Positions 15,876 to 25,961 are shown, numbered from the stretch's first letter. The stretch: DNA of 64,000 nt from an uncultured Sphaerochaeta sp. (GCF_963666015.1 NZ_OY762555.1:124001-188000), one strand, 5' to 3'. Notes: generated from the sequence alone by a model not told the origin. Program-made: numbers and translations.

Positions 15876-17930
15876 ATGAGCTATTTTGACTTCGAACCGC
15901 TGATTCAAAATAAAATGCCAACGACCGGAAGCAAGGTGCTTCGTTCTCTACAGAATCAAGAAACTCCTCTTGCTGATCTTCTTGTACGTGAAGCAATTCA
16001 GAATAGCTTGGATGCATCACTTGCTAGCAATACTGATTCAGTTACCGTTTCTTTCAATACATCGACAGTTCCGATTCAAGCTATTCATGATGTTTTTCCA
16101 GAGCTCCAACACCTTAAGAGCAATACACAATATATGCTAGAAATTCGGGATTTAGGAACAGAAGGTTTAACAGGCGTGCCTCATTTTGATGGGAAATCAA
16201 ATAGCAACTTTTCCAAACTTGTATACGATCTCTCAAATCCACAAGAGAAAAAGGACGCTGGAGGCTCTTGGGGACTTGGAAAAACGATTTACTATAGAGC
16301 TGGAATAGGTTTGATACTATTCTATTCAAAAATACAGACATCTAAAAAGGGTGTCTTCAAAGAACGACTGGCAGCTTGCTTCATTGAAGATGAAAGAAAA
16401 GAAATATTATACTTGCCAAATGTCTCCTCTGGAATTGCTTGGTGGGGAAAGAGATATGAGGTAGATAGCAATGAAACACAGGCAGTGGAAAATGTTAAGG
16501 AAATCGGAGAAATCCTAAGGAAGTTTGGTGTTCAGAGATTCAAGGATGGGGAAACAGGAACATCGATTATGATATTTGGTGCAGATAAATCTCGATTGGA
16601 CCCATCTTTAATGCAAGTCCAAGGAGACTCGCAAGAAATCTCGTGTGACTGGTTTCGTGGTGTTGAAGGGTACCTAGAATCTGCAATTCAACGATGGTAT
16701 TGTATACGTTTGAATAATAATAGATTTCGTAGTGGTCCAAAATTAACTGCGTTTGTTAATGGGAAAAGAGTTAAGAACTCCTTTCCAATATTTCAAAAAA
16801 TGCAAGAGTTATACAATGCCGTAGATACTGTAGAAAATCGTCAAGTTAATGTGATTCCTGTTAATATTAAAAATGCATTTTATAAAACGCTTAGTGGTCA
16901 TGTGATTACAGCGAAATTCAATAAGTCTGATTTAGGGATGCTGGAACCTGATAATCATCGATCACCTTATGAGCATATAGAATGTAGAAAGGAAAGTGAC
17001 GAAAACAATAAAGTAATTTTAGCATTTGTGCGTAAACCAGGAATGATAATTAACTGGTTTGATCCTGGCTGGGTAGGAGATATGGCGACATCAGAACGTG
17101 GAAAATACATAGTAGCTTTATTTGTTCCAAATTCTGATAATCTATTGCATCCTAATATCAGAGATCAAATTGGAGCTGATACCTTTGAAGGTTATCTGCG
17201 CTCAACAGAGAAATCTGATCATTCTGTATGGCATGATGTGTATGGATTTAACATTATTGAACGTATTCGAAGGCATGTGATTGCCAAAATTAACAAGCTG
17301 TATACTGAAAAAGAATTACTGGATCAGAATGAAAATCATAATTATGCCGTGATGAGATATCTGGCTAAAGCGTTCATGCCAGAAGATTGGGGGAATGATG
17401 CAAGAGTTTTACCTAAAGGCTCAAAAAACTCCATCCCAAATGAATATCGAACAAAAAATCCTGCTGTAATCATTGATCATGTATCATACCCTCAAGATTC
17501 AAGTACAATATCTGTTGATTGGAGCCTGTATTGGGGACCTACAACAATTAAGTCCATCTCAATGATTTTTGAAGTTGTATCAGAAAATGGAATTCTCTCA
17601 AAACAAAAGTGGGATAGTGAACAATTATTAGGTTCTTATCCTTGTTGGATAGATTCTGTGGAATTGTCTTCGAAAAAACAAAAATCAATAACCAGTAAAG
17701 TGGCACCTAAAGAATTACCTTATACATATTTATTAGACAAGAGTTACGAGGATATCTTCGATACAAGCAATGATGTACGATTTCGAATTGAAGATAATAT
17801 ATTTCAAATAGCTGATCTGGATGAGGCTTTGTCAAGATCTATTATCAAGGGAAAAACTCTACTGAGAGTGAAAGATCATTCTATAAATTTTCAATTGAAT
17901 TTAAAATGGGATTCAGCCGATGAGAAATAA
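15876..17930 (+). CDS. MORC-like GHKL ATPase
   Basis: About 684 residues. The N-terminal ATP-binding Bergerat fold is visible: VREAIQNSLDAS (motif N, near residue 36), LEIRDLGTEGL (near 85) and GSWGLGKTIYYRAG (motif G2, near 130). The later part has no recognised domain. GHKL proteins of this size next to a Z1 helicase belong to the predicted prokaryotic MORC/paraMORC group, which may clamp DNA in an ATP-dependent way, as MutL and gyrase do. The ATG at 15876 or the GTG at 15870 may be used; the latter would overlap the Z1 stop. The 3' end overlaps the next gene by 11 nt. Confidence 0.8.
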   Translation: MSYFDFEPLIQNKMPTTGSKVLRSLQNQETPLADLLVREAIQNSLDASLASNTDSVTVSFNTSTVPIQAIHDVFPELQHLKSNTQYMLEIRDLGTEGLTGVPHFDGKSNSNFSKLVYDLSNPQEKKDAGGSWGLGKTIYYRAGIGLILFYSKIQTSKKGVFKERLAACFIEDERKEILYLPNVSSGIAWWGKRYEVDSNETQAVENVKEIGEILRKFGVQRFKDGETGTSIMIFGADKSRLDPSLMQVQGDSQEISCDWFRGVEGYLESAIQRWYCIRLNNNRFRSGPKLTAFVNGKRVKNSFPIFQKMQELYNAVDTVENRQVNVIPVNIKNAFYKTLSGHVITAKFNKSDLGMLEPDNHRSPYEHIECRKESDENNKVILAFVRKPGMIINWFDPGWVGDMATSERGKYIVALFVPNSDNLLHPNIRDQIGADTFEGYLRSTEKSDHSVWHDVYGFNIIERIRRHVIAKINKLYTEKELLDQNENHNYAVMRYLAKAFMPEDWGNDARVLPKGSKNSIPNEYRTKNPAVIIDHVSYPQDSSTISVDWSLYWGPTTIKSISMIFEVVSENGILSKQKWDSEQLLGSYPCWIDSVELSSKKQKSITSKVAPKELPYTYLLDKSYEDIFDTSNDVRFRIEDNIFQIADLDEALSRSIIKGKTLLRVKDHSINFQLNLKWDSADEK

Positions 17931-18870
17931 GATACCCCAATATCCCATGCTGAATCAGAAGTTGATTCAAGAAATTGGGATTAAAGATAATCTATTAGAC
18001 ATTACCTATGAAACTGATGACTTAAAACAATACGAACAAATTGCAGTTTCTGATAGTAGATTGATTTTATTAGGTGAATATGAGTATTGGGACCCACATA
18101 AAACAGTAGTCACAATTGAAAGATGTATTACGATTGCTAATCCACAGAAATTATATGGGGAGACGGGGATTATCCCGGATGGAGCAGAAGTTGGAATAGC
18201 TTCAGAGTTCCTCTCATCTTCATCACAACAAAGATATATTTTTAAGAATGTGACATTTTTACCTCAGTCTCAAACAGGCCCTTTGGTAATTAAGCAACGA
18301 TTGGTTTTAAACAAGAATACTTATCGAGGAATTGGTGAGATTGTTGATTTTGTATATATCGCTCGAAAGACATGTCAGTATAGGGGGAGAAAAGCTAACA
18401 CTAATGGAGCTGTTTTGGGATATCTAAGCAATCCTATAAAAATTGCTTTTGATGGAGTAGGGTCATTATTTCCAGCGCTTTTAGCCGACTTTGGCACCAA
18501 TGGTCCGCTATGGGAAATGCGATTCAATTCTTCAGATCCCCCAACAGATCCATTCAATGAAGACTATATTTGTATACTATTAAATATATCCCATCGTAGA
18601 TATAAAGATTTAAAAATAACAGATTTTTCTCGCTCAAATGCCTTTAGAAATGAAGTTTTTTCGTCTTGGATCAGTCTCGCCTATTTTATTATTCATTCAG
18701 AATATAGAGAGGTATTCGAAGATATTTGTACAGGCAATACGGAAGAATTTGGAAAAAATTCAATAGCACAATGGCTATATTATTTTAAAACAACCTTCCT
18801 TGTTGATTTATCGAAACCTGAGAAATGGACTGCATCTATCAATACTGCTGTTCATAAGTTATTGGGGTAA
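17920..18870 (+). CDS. conserved unknown protein of the Z1/MORC cluster
   Basis: A 316-residue soluble protein overlapping the MORC-like gene by 11 nt and followed two bases later by the next gene, so it is an integral part of the operon. I do not recognise a domain. The N-terminal half is beta-rich (DSRLILLGEYEYWDP, VVTIERCITIANP), the centre has a basic patch (ARKTCQYRGRKAN, near residue 155) and the C-terminal third is helical with aromatic residues. There is no signal peptide or membrane helix. It may be a structural or recognition subunit of the complex. Confidence 0.65.
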   Translation: MRNKIPQYPMLNQKLIQEIGIKDNLLDITYETDDLKQYEQIAVSDSRLILLGEYEYWDPHKTVVTIERCITIANPQKLYGETGIIPDGAEVGIASEFLSSSSQQRYIFKNVTFLPQSQTGPLVIKQRLVLNKNTYRGIGEIVDFVYIARKTCQYRGRKANTNGAVLGYLSNPIKIAFDGVGSLFPALLADFGTNGPLWEMRFNSSDPPTDPFNEDYICILLNISHRRYKDLKITDFSRSNAFRNEVFSSWISLAYFIIHSEYREVFEDICTGNTEEFGKNSIAQWLYYFKTTFLVDLSKPEKWTASINTAVHKLLG

Positions 18871-18872
18871 TC

Positions 18873-19571
18873 ATGAATGAGATGAATTTTGGAAAAAAGT
18901 TACTGAGTAAAGATGAATCCCAAAAACTATTTGAACAACTCTCAGAAAATGGTAACAATCTTTATAAAGGGGAGGATCCAAATCTCCGAGAAGAGTTGTT
19001 TCTTCCATTATCTCAAGAAGTAGAGCGTTCAAAATTGTTAGGCTCAAAAAAAGAAAAATATATATCTGACATATTTGTTGGAATGAAGCTCTATGAGTTG
19101 TTGCCACCACTTCATTTGAGCATGCGTATTGCTGCAAGTGATGATTTCTGGAGATACCTCTCAATAAAGATTCTCCCAGATTTAGTATACAACCGTTGGG
19201 AAGGCTTGAAGAAAGATCGATTCTGGGAGAAACCTAATAGAATTTGGTTGAAAGTAATCTGGTGGTATGTGCACTTAGCATGGCAGAATGATGCCAAAGC
19301 GACCATAGAACGTCTCTCTAATTCATGTTTCTCAACTGATACCATTGCCCAGCTTGTTGAAAGATCAGGACGACATGGTTATCGGATCGATCTTTATCGG
19401 TGTATGATGTTTAAAGCCAAGGAAAATCAGCTAAATCAAGAAGAGTTTAGAGCTATGATGACATTGAATACAATTAGGATTGTTAACATGGAACCAAGAT
19501 TTTTTGATGGTGGCGTAAGTGGTTATGTTGATAATTTAATTGAGTCAATAAGAAATAATATAATTGAATAG
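18873..19571 (+). CDS. DUF6339-like protein of the Z1/MORC cluster
   Basis: A 232-residue, mostly helical protein, with a Trp-rich core (DDFWRYLSIKILPDLVYNRW near residue 90, then IWLKVIWWYVHLAW near 125). Position between MORC and PD-(D/E)XK genes, length and Trp pattern fit what I remember of the DUF6339 family, which accompanies such systems; this assignment is from memory. No catalytic motif is seen. A 139-bp gap without a gene separates it from the nuclease, so the operon may contain a weak internal promoter there. Confidence 0.5.
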   Translation: MNEMNFGKKLLSKDESQKLFEQLSENGNNLYKGEDPNLREELFLPLSQEVERSKLLGSKKEKYISDIFVGMKLYELLPPLHLSMRIAASDDFWRYLSIKILPDLVYNRWEGLKKDRFWEKPNRIWLKVIWWYVHLAWQNDAKATIERLSNSCFSTDTIAQLVERSGRHGYRIDLYRCMMFKAKENQLNQEEFRAMMTLNTIRIVNMEPRFFDGGVSGYVDNLIESIRNNIIE

Positions 19572-19710
19572 GATAATTTCCAAAAAATCGTAAAAACAGA
19601 ACCTTCATCCTTTTGGAGCCTGAAGCAATCTTGGATAAGTTGATCTTACTAGTAGAACCATAATTACTGAAACTTAAAGGTCCTGTTTGGCGGGAATAAT
19701 TGGAGGAATA

Positions 19711-20655
19711 ATGAAAACAGATTTAGAAAAAATTAAAATTGGTTTTGCTTTTATGGATAGTTCACGCGCTGATGAAATATCTCAGGATTCCGGGTTTAGT
19801 TATTGGATTTTTCGTTGGGAAGATAGTTTTGGGGTAGGAATAGAAATCGCAAATGACCTTAAGTTCTCTGAGGTATTTGCAACTGCTCGACTATTCACTG
19901 ATAGAATTTTCATCAAATCGGAGGGAGAAGATAAAAACTTTCTTCTGTTGACAAGTAGTGATGAATTTTCAAGAAATGAATTTGCCAAGGTTTGTGAAAG
20001 TTTTATTGAATTGGGAAGTGACAATCAGCAAAGATTGATATTGATGAAAGATCCTTCAGTATGGTGGAAAACTTGGAGATCTCTGCTCGGAAATGCTATT
20101 CGAGATAGAAAACCTTATGATATTATTGGAGAATTGTACATCTATAAGTTATTGCTGGAATTAGACATCAAAAAGATATCTTGGAATGGTCCTAAAAAGA
20201 GTTCTCATGATATTGAAAGCGAATATATTGACTATGAAATTAAGTCTACAATTAGGCGTTATGATAGTAGTGTTACGATTTCCGGGCAACATCAACTGAC
20301 AGTAAGTCCAAATAAAAAATTCTATTTGGTTTTTATAAGATTTGAAAGCTCTACCAGCAGTGGTATTTCCATAGATAGTGTTATTGATGAAATTACTAAT
20401 CTAGGTATATCTAAGAAAGAGATTGAGAGAAAACTGTCTGCTCTTGGTTTTGAAGAGGGAAGGACCTCAAGAAAAGAAAAGTATATTCTACACGGAACCC
20501 CGAAGTTGTTTCTGGTTGATTCCGGTTTTCCTAAAATCACAGAATCAAGTTTTGTAGGAGGTTCTTTACCTCCTGGGATTACAAGAATTACTTATGAAGT
20601 TGATCTTTCGAATTTGAAGAGTATAGAATTTTCAGAACATTTAGATGTAAAGTAG
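19711..20655 (+). CDS. PD-(D/E)XK nuclease (DUF4420-like)
   Basis: A 314-residue protein starting at an ATG behind GGAGGAA; the longer TTG-started frame at 19687 is less likely. The nuclease core is readable: IGELY with its Glu near residue 138, SHDIE near 166 (Asp), YEIKST near 175 (the E-x-K pair) and QHQL near 193 (Gln of an extended motif IV). This order matches the PD-(D/E)XK motif proteins (DUF4420) often found with Z1 and MORC genes. It is probably the cutting subunit of this second system. All catalytic positions appear intact. Confidence 0.8.
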   Translation: MKTDLEKIKIGFAFMDSSRADEISQDSGFSYWIFRWEDSFGVGIEIANDLKFSEVFATARLFTDRIFIKSEGEDKNFLLLTSSDEFSRNEFAKVCESFIELGSDNQQRLILMKDPSVWWKTWRSLLGNAIRDRKPYDIIGELYIYKLLLELDIKKISWNGPKKSSHDIESEYIDYEIKSTIRRYDSSVTISGQHQLTVSPNKKFYLVFIRFESSTSSGISIDSVIDEITNLGISKKEIERKLSALGFEEGRTSRKEKYILHGTPKLFLVDSGFPKITESSFVGGSLPPGITRITYEVDLSNLKSIEFSEHLDVK

Positions 20656-20827
20656 ATAGCTGAAATTCATGTGCATACAATTCATTGTATGTTCGAATAA
20701 TATTTGGGATATTTTAATACTTACATAGTGCAATAATATTGTTTGGTTTTAGTACTGTGTTCTGGAATAGTTTTATATTCATTTGGGGCAAATAGTGAAA
20801 CATAACGCAGATGATGAGAATAATAAA

Positions 20828-21892
20828 ATGGGATCGATGCGTATAGATTTTTATAAATTGAATTTGCAAAAGAGAAAATGTAGTCAAAACGTGAGAAATT
20901 CAAGATTCACTTTTATAGATCTATTTGCAGGCATTGGTGGTATGCGTCTTGCTTTTGAATCTTGTAATAGCCAATGCGTTTTTTCTTCTGAATGGGATAA
21001 ATTCAGCCAAATTACATATCATGAGAATTTTGGAGAAATGCCAATAGGTGATATAAGAGAGATTAATGAAAAAGATATCCCTAATCATGATATTCTAGTC
21101 GCTGGTTTTCCATGTCAGCCGTTTTCAATTGCTGGAGTTGCAAAAAAGAATAGTCTAGGTAGGGCTACAGGGTTCTTGGATCGGACCCAGGGTACCTTAT
21201 TTTTCGATATAGTGAGAATACTCAACGAGAAAAGGCCGAAAGGGTTTTTGCTTGAGAATGTAAAAAACCTCAAAAGTCATGATGGTAAGAATACTTGGAA
21301 AGTCATTCTAGAATCTCTTGAAGAATTGGACTATGAAGTTTTTTGGGATATTAAAGATGGTCAAGATTATGTTCCTCAGCATAGAGAAAGGATTTTTGTA
21401 GTAGGATTTGATAGAAGGCGCTATGGACGGAATATAGATTTTACATTCAATTTTTTGGTGAATAGAAAAAAAAGAAAGCTTAAGGAAATACTAGATGTGG
21501 ATGTTCCTTCAAAGTACACTCTATCTGATAAACTCTGGCAATATTTGCAAGATTATGCCGCTAAGCATAGAGCTCTTGGAAACGGGTTTGGCTATGGATT
21601 GGCTGATCTTGATGGTATAACACGTACACTTAGTGCACGATACCATAAGGATGGTTCTGAAATCCTAATTCCTCAGGTGAAAAGCAATCCTCGTCGGTTA
21701 ACACCTAGAGAATGTGCTAGATTGCAGGGATTCCCTGAGAATTTTAAAATACCTGTTTCCGATACTCAAGCGTATAGACAATTCGGTAATTCAGTTGTTG
21801 TCCCCTTGGTAGCTGCAATCGCTAAGCAGATTCTTGATACAATTGAAAACTTGGACGAAAGTTATGAACTGAAAGAGAATGTAGTTCAATAA
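20828..21892 (+). CDS. DNA (cytosine-5) methyltransferase 3
   Basis: A third, distinct C5 methyltransferase: FIDLFAGIGGMRLAFE (motif I), VAGFPCQPFSIAG (IV, catalytic Cys), LLENVKNL (VI), PQHRERIFVVGF (VIII) and FGNSVVVPLV (X). The start is uncertain: the frame is open from a TTG at 20783, with ATGs at 20828 and 20837 and a GTG at 20891 closest to motif I; none has a strong ribosome site. It ends the Z1/MORC cluster and probably protects the host from the nuclease. The variable region is short, suggesting a short target. Confidence 0.88.
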   Translation: MGSMRIDFYKLNLQKRKCSQNVRNSRFTFIDLFAGIGGMRLAFESCNSQCVFSSEWDKFSQITYHENFGEMPIGDIREINEKDIPNHDILVAGFPCQPFSIAGVAKKNSLGRATGFLDRTQGTLFFDIVRILNEKRPKGFLLENVKNLKSHDGKNTWKVILESLEELDYEVFWDIKDGQDYVPQHRERIFVVGFDRRRYGRNIDFTFNFLVNRKKRKLKEILDVDVPSKYTLSDKLWQYLQDYAAKHRALGNGFGYGLADLDGITRTLSARYHKDGSEILIPQVKSNPRRLTPRECARLQGFPENFKIPVSDTQAYRQFGNSVVVPLVAAIAKQILDTIENLDESYELKENVVQ

Positions 21893-22299
21893 TGATAGTG
21901 TAGTTGACGTTGGGTAAAAGTAACCAAAATAGCCGGAAGAGAACACCAATCCTAGACAACAGAAAATAACCACAAAAAAAAATAAGATAGTGCCCTTTCG
22001 ACTTATACTGGTGCTCAACTGGCACCTTGATATACGTAAAATTTCCAACTAACAATCTAGGTAAAGGACTTTACTTTAATTATTCGTTGCTTATGGGTAA
22101 GCTGACGAGTATGATATGAGTGGTATTTATGTACTTAAAGAGAATATAAAGAAGATTTTTTTGCACAATAGAAACTTGAAGTTGTGGAATTTTACATTTA
22201 GCTACAGGTTCAAACCTAAACCTTTGCTCAATAACTTGATACTCAATTCGTTCATTAATCAGGTAGAATACATTCTTGAAATATATTGGAGGCAAATAG
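21893..22299 (+). other. intergenic region with a small hairpin
   Basis: About 400 bases without a supported gene. A GGTGC/GCACC hairpin with a 7-nt loop lies at 22010-22026 but lacks a T run. The open frame at 22116-22319 has no ribosome site and no family resemblance. A GGAGG ribosome site for the next gene is at 22288-22292. Confidence 0.5.
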
Positions 22300-24996
22300 A
22301 TGGAAGTGCGGCTCATTAATAATACAGGTATTGAAAAGGAATGCCCGACAGGATTTTCTTGGACGACCTTATTTTTTGGTTTTTTTGTCCCACTTTTCAG
22401 GGGAGACTTTATTGGGATGCTTATCCAAATTCTTGGGTCTGTTTTTACTATTGGCATTTTCTGGTTAATCTGGCCATTCTTATATAATAATAACTACATT
22501 AATCGTTTGCTGGAGAAAGGATTCATTCCTTATTCCGAGAAAGACAAATCAATCCTGAGATCAAATGGAATTTCTGTTAACAAGAGTTATGAATCAGAAC
22601 AAGAAACTGAGAAAAATCATGAAGAGGTATGTAAATCTCACGATTCATCTGCCCATAAGGCGCAAACTGTTACTGTTGTAGATGAAACTGTTATTCCAAT
22701 AGATTTTTCGGATAAAATTTTTTTGTTATGGCCTGTTGCCCTTGAATCTGGAAGCTTGAAAATATTGACTGGTAGTGATGACTTGGAAACAATTTCTTGC
22801 ACTTTTAGTTTCCAGAATGTGCAGCAACGAGAGATTCTTTATACCCAGTGGCAACTGATATATTTTGACATCCTGCGAAAACCGATTGAATCAGGGAACC
22901 CAATTATTATCAGACATGAAAGAAAAATTGAGCCTAGAGAAATTTTAACACTGAAAATTTCGGAAGGTCTACCGGCAGGAACGAAGTCATTCATTCCCTA
23001 TCTGAATGCAGTTCTATATGGAGATCAGGCAATTGAGGAATTTTCAGGGAAAGAGGATTTTATTTCATTGAATAAGAAAGAAAGAGTGGATGATATCCCT
23101 CATTTCAATGCATTAGCGATTGAGCAGTATCAGCAATTGTTCAATCTTGATAAGATTCCTCAATTTATCTACAGCAAAACTCAAGAGGAAATATGGACGT
23201 GTGCATTTTGCGGTGTCAGGAACGATGGGATAAATGTCCGATGCAAATTATGTAATTCGACTATAGAAGAAAATTCCTACTGTGTTAAAGAGAAGATTGA
23301 AAAATTTCTATTAGATTATAAGGAGGAGAGAGATCGGCTGGAAGAAGAAAGGCTTCATAAACTAGAAGAAGAAAACAAAGCAAAAATAAAGGAAGAAGAA
23401 CGAAATCTTGCAAAAAAGGTGGAGCAGGAACGAATTAGGAAAAATAAAGAAAAACGAAGGGATAGATGGCTCTCAGTAGGTATTCTTTCATTTCTCGTGC
23501 TTGTTGGTGTAGTGTTTACACTCTGGATATATGTTCTTAAGCCATTGAGTGACTATCGTGATGCAACGGGGTTATTAGAATCTGGATCTTACTTGCAGGC
23601 GTTCGATACCTTTCAACTTCTTGGTGATTATAAAGACGCCAGAACAATGTCATTTGAATCATATATGAAATACATTGAAACAGATGCAGCTGAGAGTATC
23701 AGAATTAAAGGATATCAGTGGTTGCTGGAGAATGGTTACCCTAAAGAGATTGTCTTTTCTTCTTTTAGTAGAGTTTTGGCAGGAACTCCTAGCTTTGATG
23801 AACGATTGAAAGGTTTAAGGTGGCTTGAAAAGATGGAATACGAGGAATCTGCTGAGTATTTATATCAGTTGGCTAAAGATATGGTTAAGGCAGGACGTCT
23901 ATATGATGGATATACAATATTCGCTTCTCTAGATGATTATAAGGATGCCTCAGAGCAATCACTTAAGACATATGCCGAATACTTGGAAATAAATGCAGGT
24001 AAGGGGTTTAGTATTGAAGGATTTCAAAGACTTCTTGAGAACGGTTATCCCAATGAGAAGGTTTTTGATTCGTTTAGGAGAGTCTTGGCTGGAGTTTCTA
24101 GCCTTGATGACCGATTAAATGGCTTAAGATGGCTTGAAAAGATGGGGTATGAGGAAACTTCCGAAGATTTATATAAGTTGGCCAATGAAATGATTCAGGA
24201 AGGACGGCTAATTGATGGTTATGAGATTTTACATTCACTTGGTGACTATAAGGATGCTAAAGAGAGGATGATAGCAATAATTCCAACCGTTGTTTTTGAT
24301 AGTAATGGGGGGAGTCCCGCTGAAACGATTGCTCATATTGAGTGGGGTTCTCGTATTGCAAGACCTGCAACTCCTACAAATGATAGCTATATATTTGACG
24401 GTTGGTTTAAGGATCAAGAGATGTTTAATAAATGGGACTTCCAAAGAGATAAGGTTGAAACTGACATGATATTGTATGCAAAATGGAGAGTTCCAGAAGT
24501 AGGCTCTATTGGTCCTGCAGGTGGAATAATATTTTATGATAAAGGAATATATAGTAATGGATGGCGATATCTTGAGGCAGCACCTGTGCGTTATGAGTAT
24601 AGCAAGAAGGTATGGGGAGGATATGGTAAGGAAGTAGAAGATACTAATACCAATATTGGCAGTGGGGCGAGCAACACAGAGAAGATTGTCTCAATATTTG
24701 GTGATTCCGAGCCATATAGTGCGAAGGTAGATTATGGAGCAAAGCTATGCCATTCTCTTGAAGTAATAAAAGACGGTGAGGTATATGACGATTGGTTTTT
24801 ACCATCAAAAGATGAACTGAATCAGATGTATCAATTTTTAAAGATAAACGATTTAGGAGATTTTTCTGATGGTCACTACTGGAGTTCTTCCAATTTTAGT
24901 GCAGACTATGCATGGTCCCAGAATTTCTACTTTGGCTATCAGCTGAACAATAAGCGATACTTTGAATACAGTGTCAGACCAGTGAGGGCTTTCTGA
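22300..24996 (+). CDS. mosaic membrane protein: zinc ribbon, repeats, InlB repeat, DUF1566 end
   Basis: An 898-residue protein. In order: an N-terminal region with one or two membrane helices (about 20-65), a domain of unknown type, a zinc ribbon with two CxxC pairs (WTCAFCGVRN and CKLCNST, near 305-325), a charged coiled coil (330-385), a membrane helix (about 393-415), two 106-residue helical repeats carrying GDYKDA-type motifs (415-660), an InlB-type repeat (VVFDSNGG ... ILYAKW, near 664-730), and a C-terminal DUF1566-like domain beginning GPAGGIIFYD and holding DDWFLPSKDELN. The last two domains match the lipoprotein at the window end. GGAGG precedes the ATG. Function unknown. Confidence 0.7.
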   Translation: MEVRLINNTGIEKECPTGFSWTTLFFGFFVPLFRGDFIGMLIQILGSVFTIGIFWLIWPFLYNNNYINRLLEKGFIPYSEKDKSILRSNGISVNKSYESEQETEKNHEEVCKSHDSSAHKAQTVTVVDETVIPIDFSDKIFLLWPVALESGSLKILTGSDDLETISCTFSFQNVQQREILYTQWQLIYFDILRKPIESGNPIIIRHERKIEPREILTLKISEGLPAGTKSFIPYLNAVLYGDQAIEEFSGKEDFISLNKKERVDDIPHFNALAIEQYQQLFNLDKIPQFIYSKTQEEIWTCAFCGVRNDGINVRCKLCNSTIEENSYCVKEKIEKFLLDYKEERDRLEEERLHKLEEENKAKIKEEERNLAKKVEQERIRKNKEKRRDRWLSVGILSFLVLVGVVFTLWIYVLKPLSDYRDATGLLESGSYLQAFDTFQLLGDYKDARTMSFESYMKYIETDAAESIRIKGYQWLLENGYPKEIVFSSFSRVLAGTPSFDERLKGLRWLEKMEYEESAEYLYQLAKDMVKAGRLYDGYTIFASLDDYKDASEQSLKTYAEYLEINAGKGFSIEGFQRLLENGYPNEKVFDSFRRVLAGVSSLDDRLNGLRWLEKMGYEETSEDLYKLANEMIQEGRLIDGYEILHSLGDYKDAKERMIAIIPTVVFDSNGGSPAETIAHIEWGSRIARPATPTNDSYIFDGWFKDQEMFNKWDFQRDKVETDMILYAKWRVPEVGSIGPAGGIIFYDKGIYSNGWRYLEAAPVRYEYSKKVWGGYGKEVEDTNTNIGSGASNTEKIVSIFGDSEPYSAKVDYGAKLCHSLEVIKDGEVYDDWFLPSKDELNQMYQFLKINDLGDFSDGHYWSSSNFSADYAWSQNFYFGYQLNNKRYFEYSVRPVRAF

Positions 24997-25207
24997 GGAA
25001 CTATCAAAAATTGAAAAATTGACTTTGAATGGAGAGCAGTGATGTAATTGTCTTGGCTGATCCTTATACCATCTGTTCAAGTATGGTTCTTCCTATGATA
25101 CTGCACATACTCTACTCATCTATTCTTATCGGGCTACGTAGAATTTGCATTTACACAGAATTATTTACAGAGTTCCTAATGGAGCTCTTCTCTCTATTAT
25201 GCAACTA

Positions 25208-25911
25208 TTACTCAATGGGATCGGCAATAAACAGCCTCTTATATACAGCCTCAAAGTGTTCAATTTCTTCTTCAGTTAGCCGTTGGAATTCCTTTTCACG
25301 TGCTCCTTTTGATAGCTTTCCCTCATTCTGTGAGATGAAACTATACAAGAAAAAGACGGTAGAATCAGGCATCTCAACCGAATCCTGTATAGTTTCTCTG
25401 AACCGATCATAATTCACTAGGAATCGTGTCTCTTTCGGGAGATCATGTTCAATCGTTTGCTGCATACAAGGAAATAGGAACTCCGCAAAGGGGGTTGCAT
25501 CAAAATATCGGTAGTAGTCTATGGTCGAATTCAGGACACGTACATTGTGATCTTCCGTAGGTTCCCACCGTATGAACGGGAGAATGCTTTGTGAGTAATT
25601 TTTTAGGACGGAAGCATATTCCTCTATTCGAAGTAACATTGCACTTGAAATAGGAAATATCATTCCTGGGGGATTGTACCCATCCTTTGCAAGAATATGA
25701 TGAATCAGATATCGATGAATCCTTCCATTTCCATCAGAGAATGGATGGATAATCACAAACCCGAAGGCAATCGCAGCTGCGGCAACAATTGGGTCAATTT
25801 GATGGAAAACTCTTTTGTTATATGCAATAAGTCCTAAAATTAAAGAATCAATATCTTCATATCTGGCACTTATATGTTCAACGATGGGTGTTCCTGTTTC
25901 CCTATCATGTT
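25208..25911 (-). pseudogene. fic gene, 3' part (catalytic half), cut by an insertion sequence
   Basis: Encodes the C-terminal part of a Fic-domain protein, including the complete catalytic motif HPFSDGNGRIHR. The frame continues upstream to the insertion-sequence edge (the reading HDRETGTPIVEHISARYEDI begins just inside the junction), with no start codon of its own except an internal GTG at 25756 that would begin right at the active site. Joined to the piece at 29795-30635 across one copy of the GTT target duplication, it restores one frame of about 513 codons. Fic enzymes transfer AMP or other nucleotides to proteins. As it stands the enzyme is probably inactive. Confidence 0.85.
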
Positions 25912-25961
25912 GGAGCTAAGCCCTCTGTCAAGACAGGTATCATGAAAAATAACGAATATTC

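Noticed and set aside
22116..22319. 67-codon frame upstream of the mosaic protein
   Set aside because: No ribosome site, no recognisable family, and it runs across the next gene's ribosome site.
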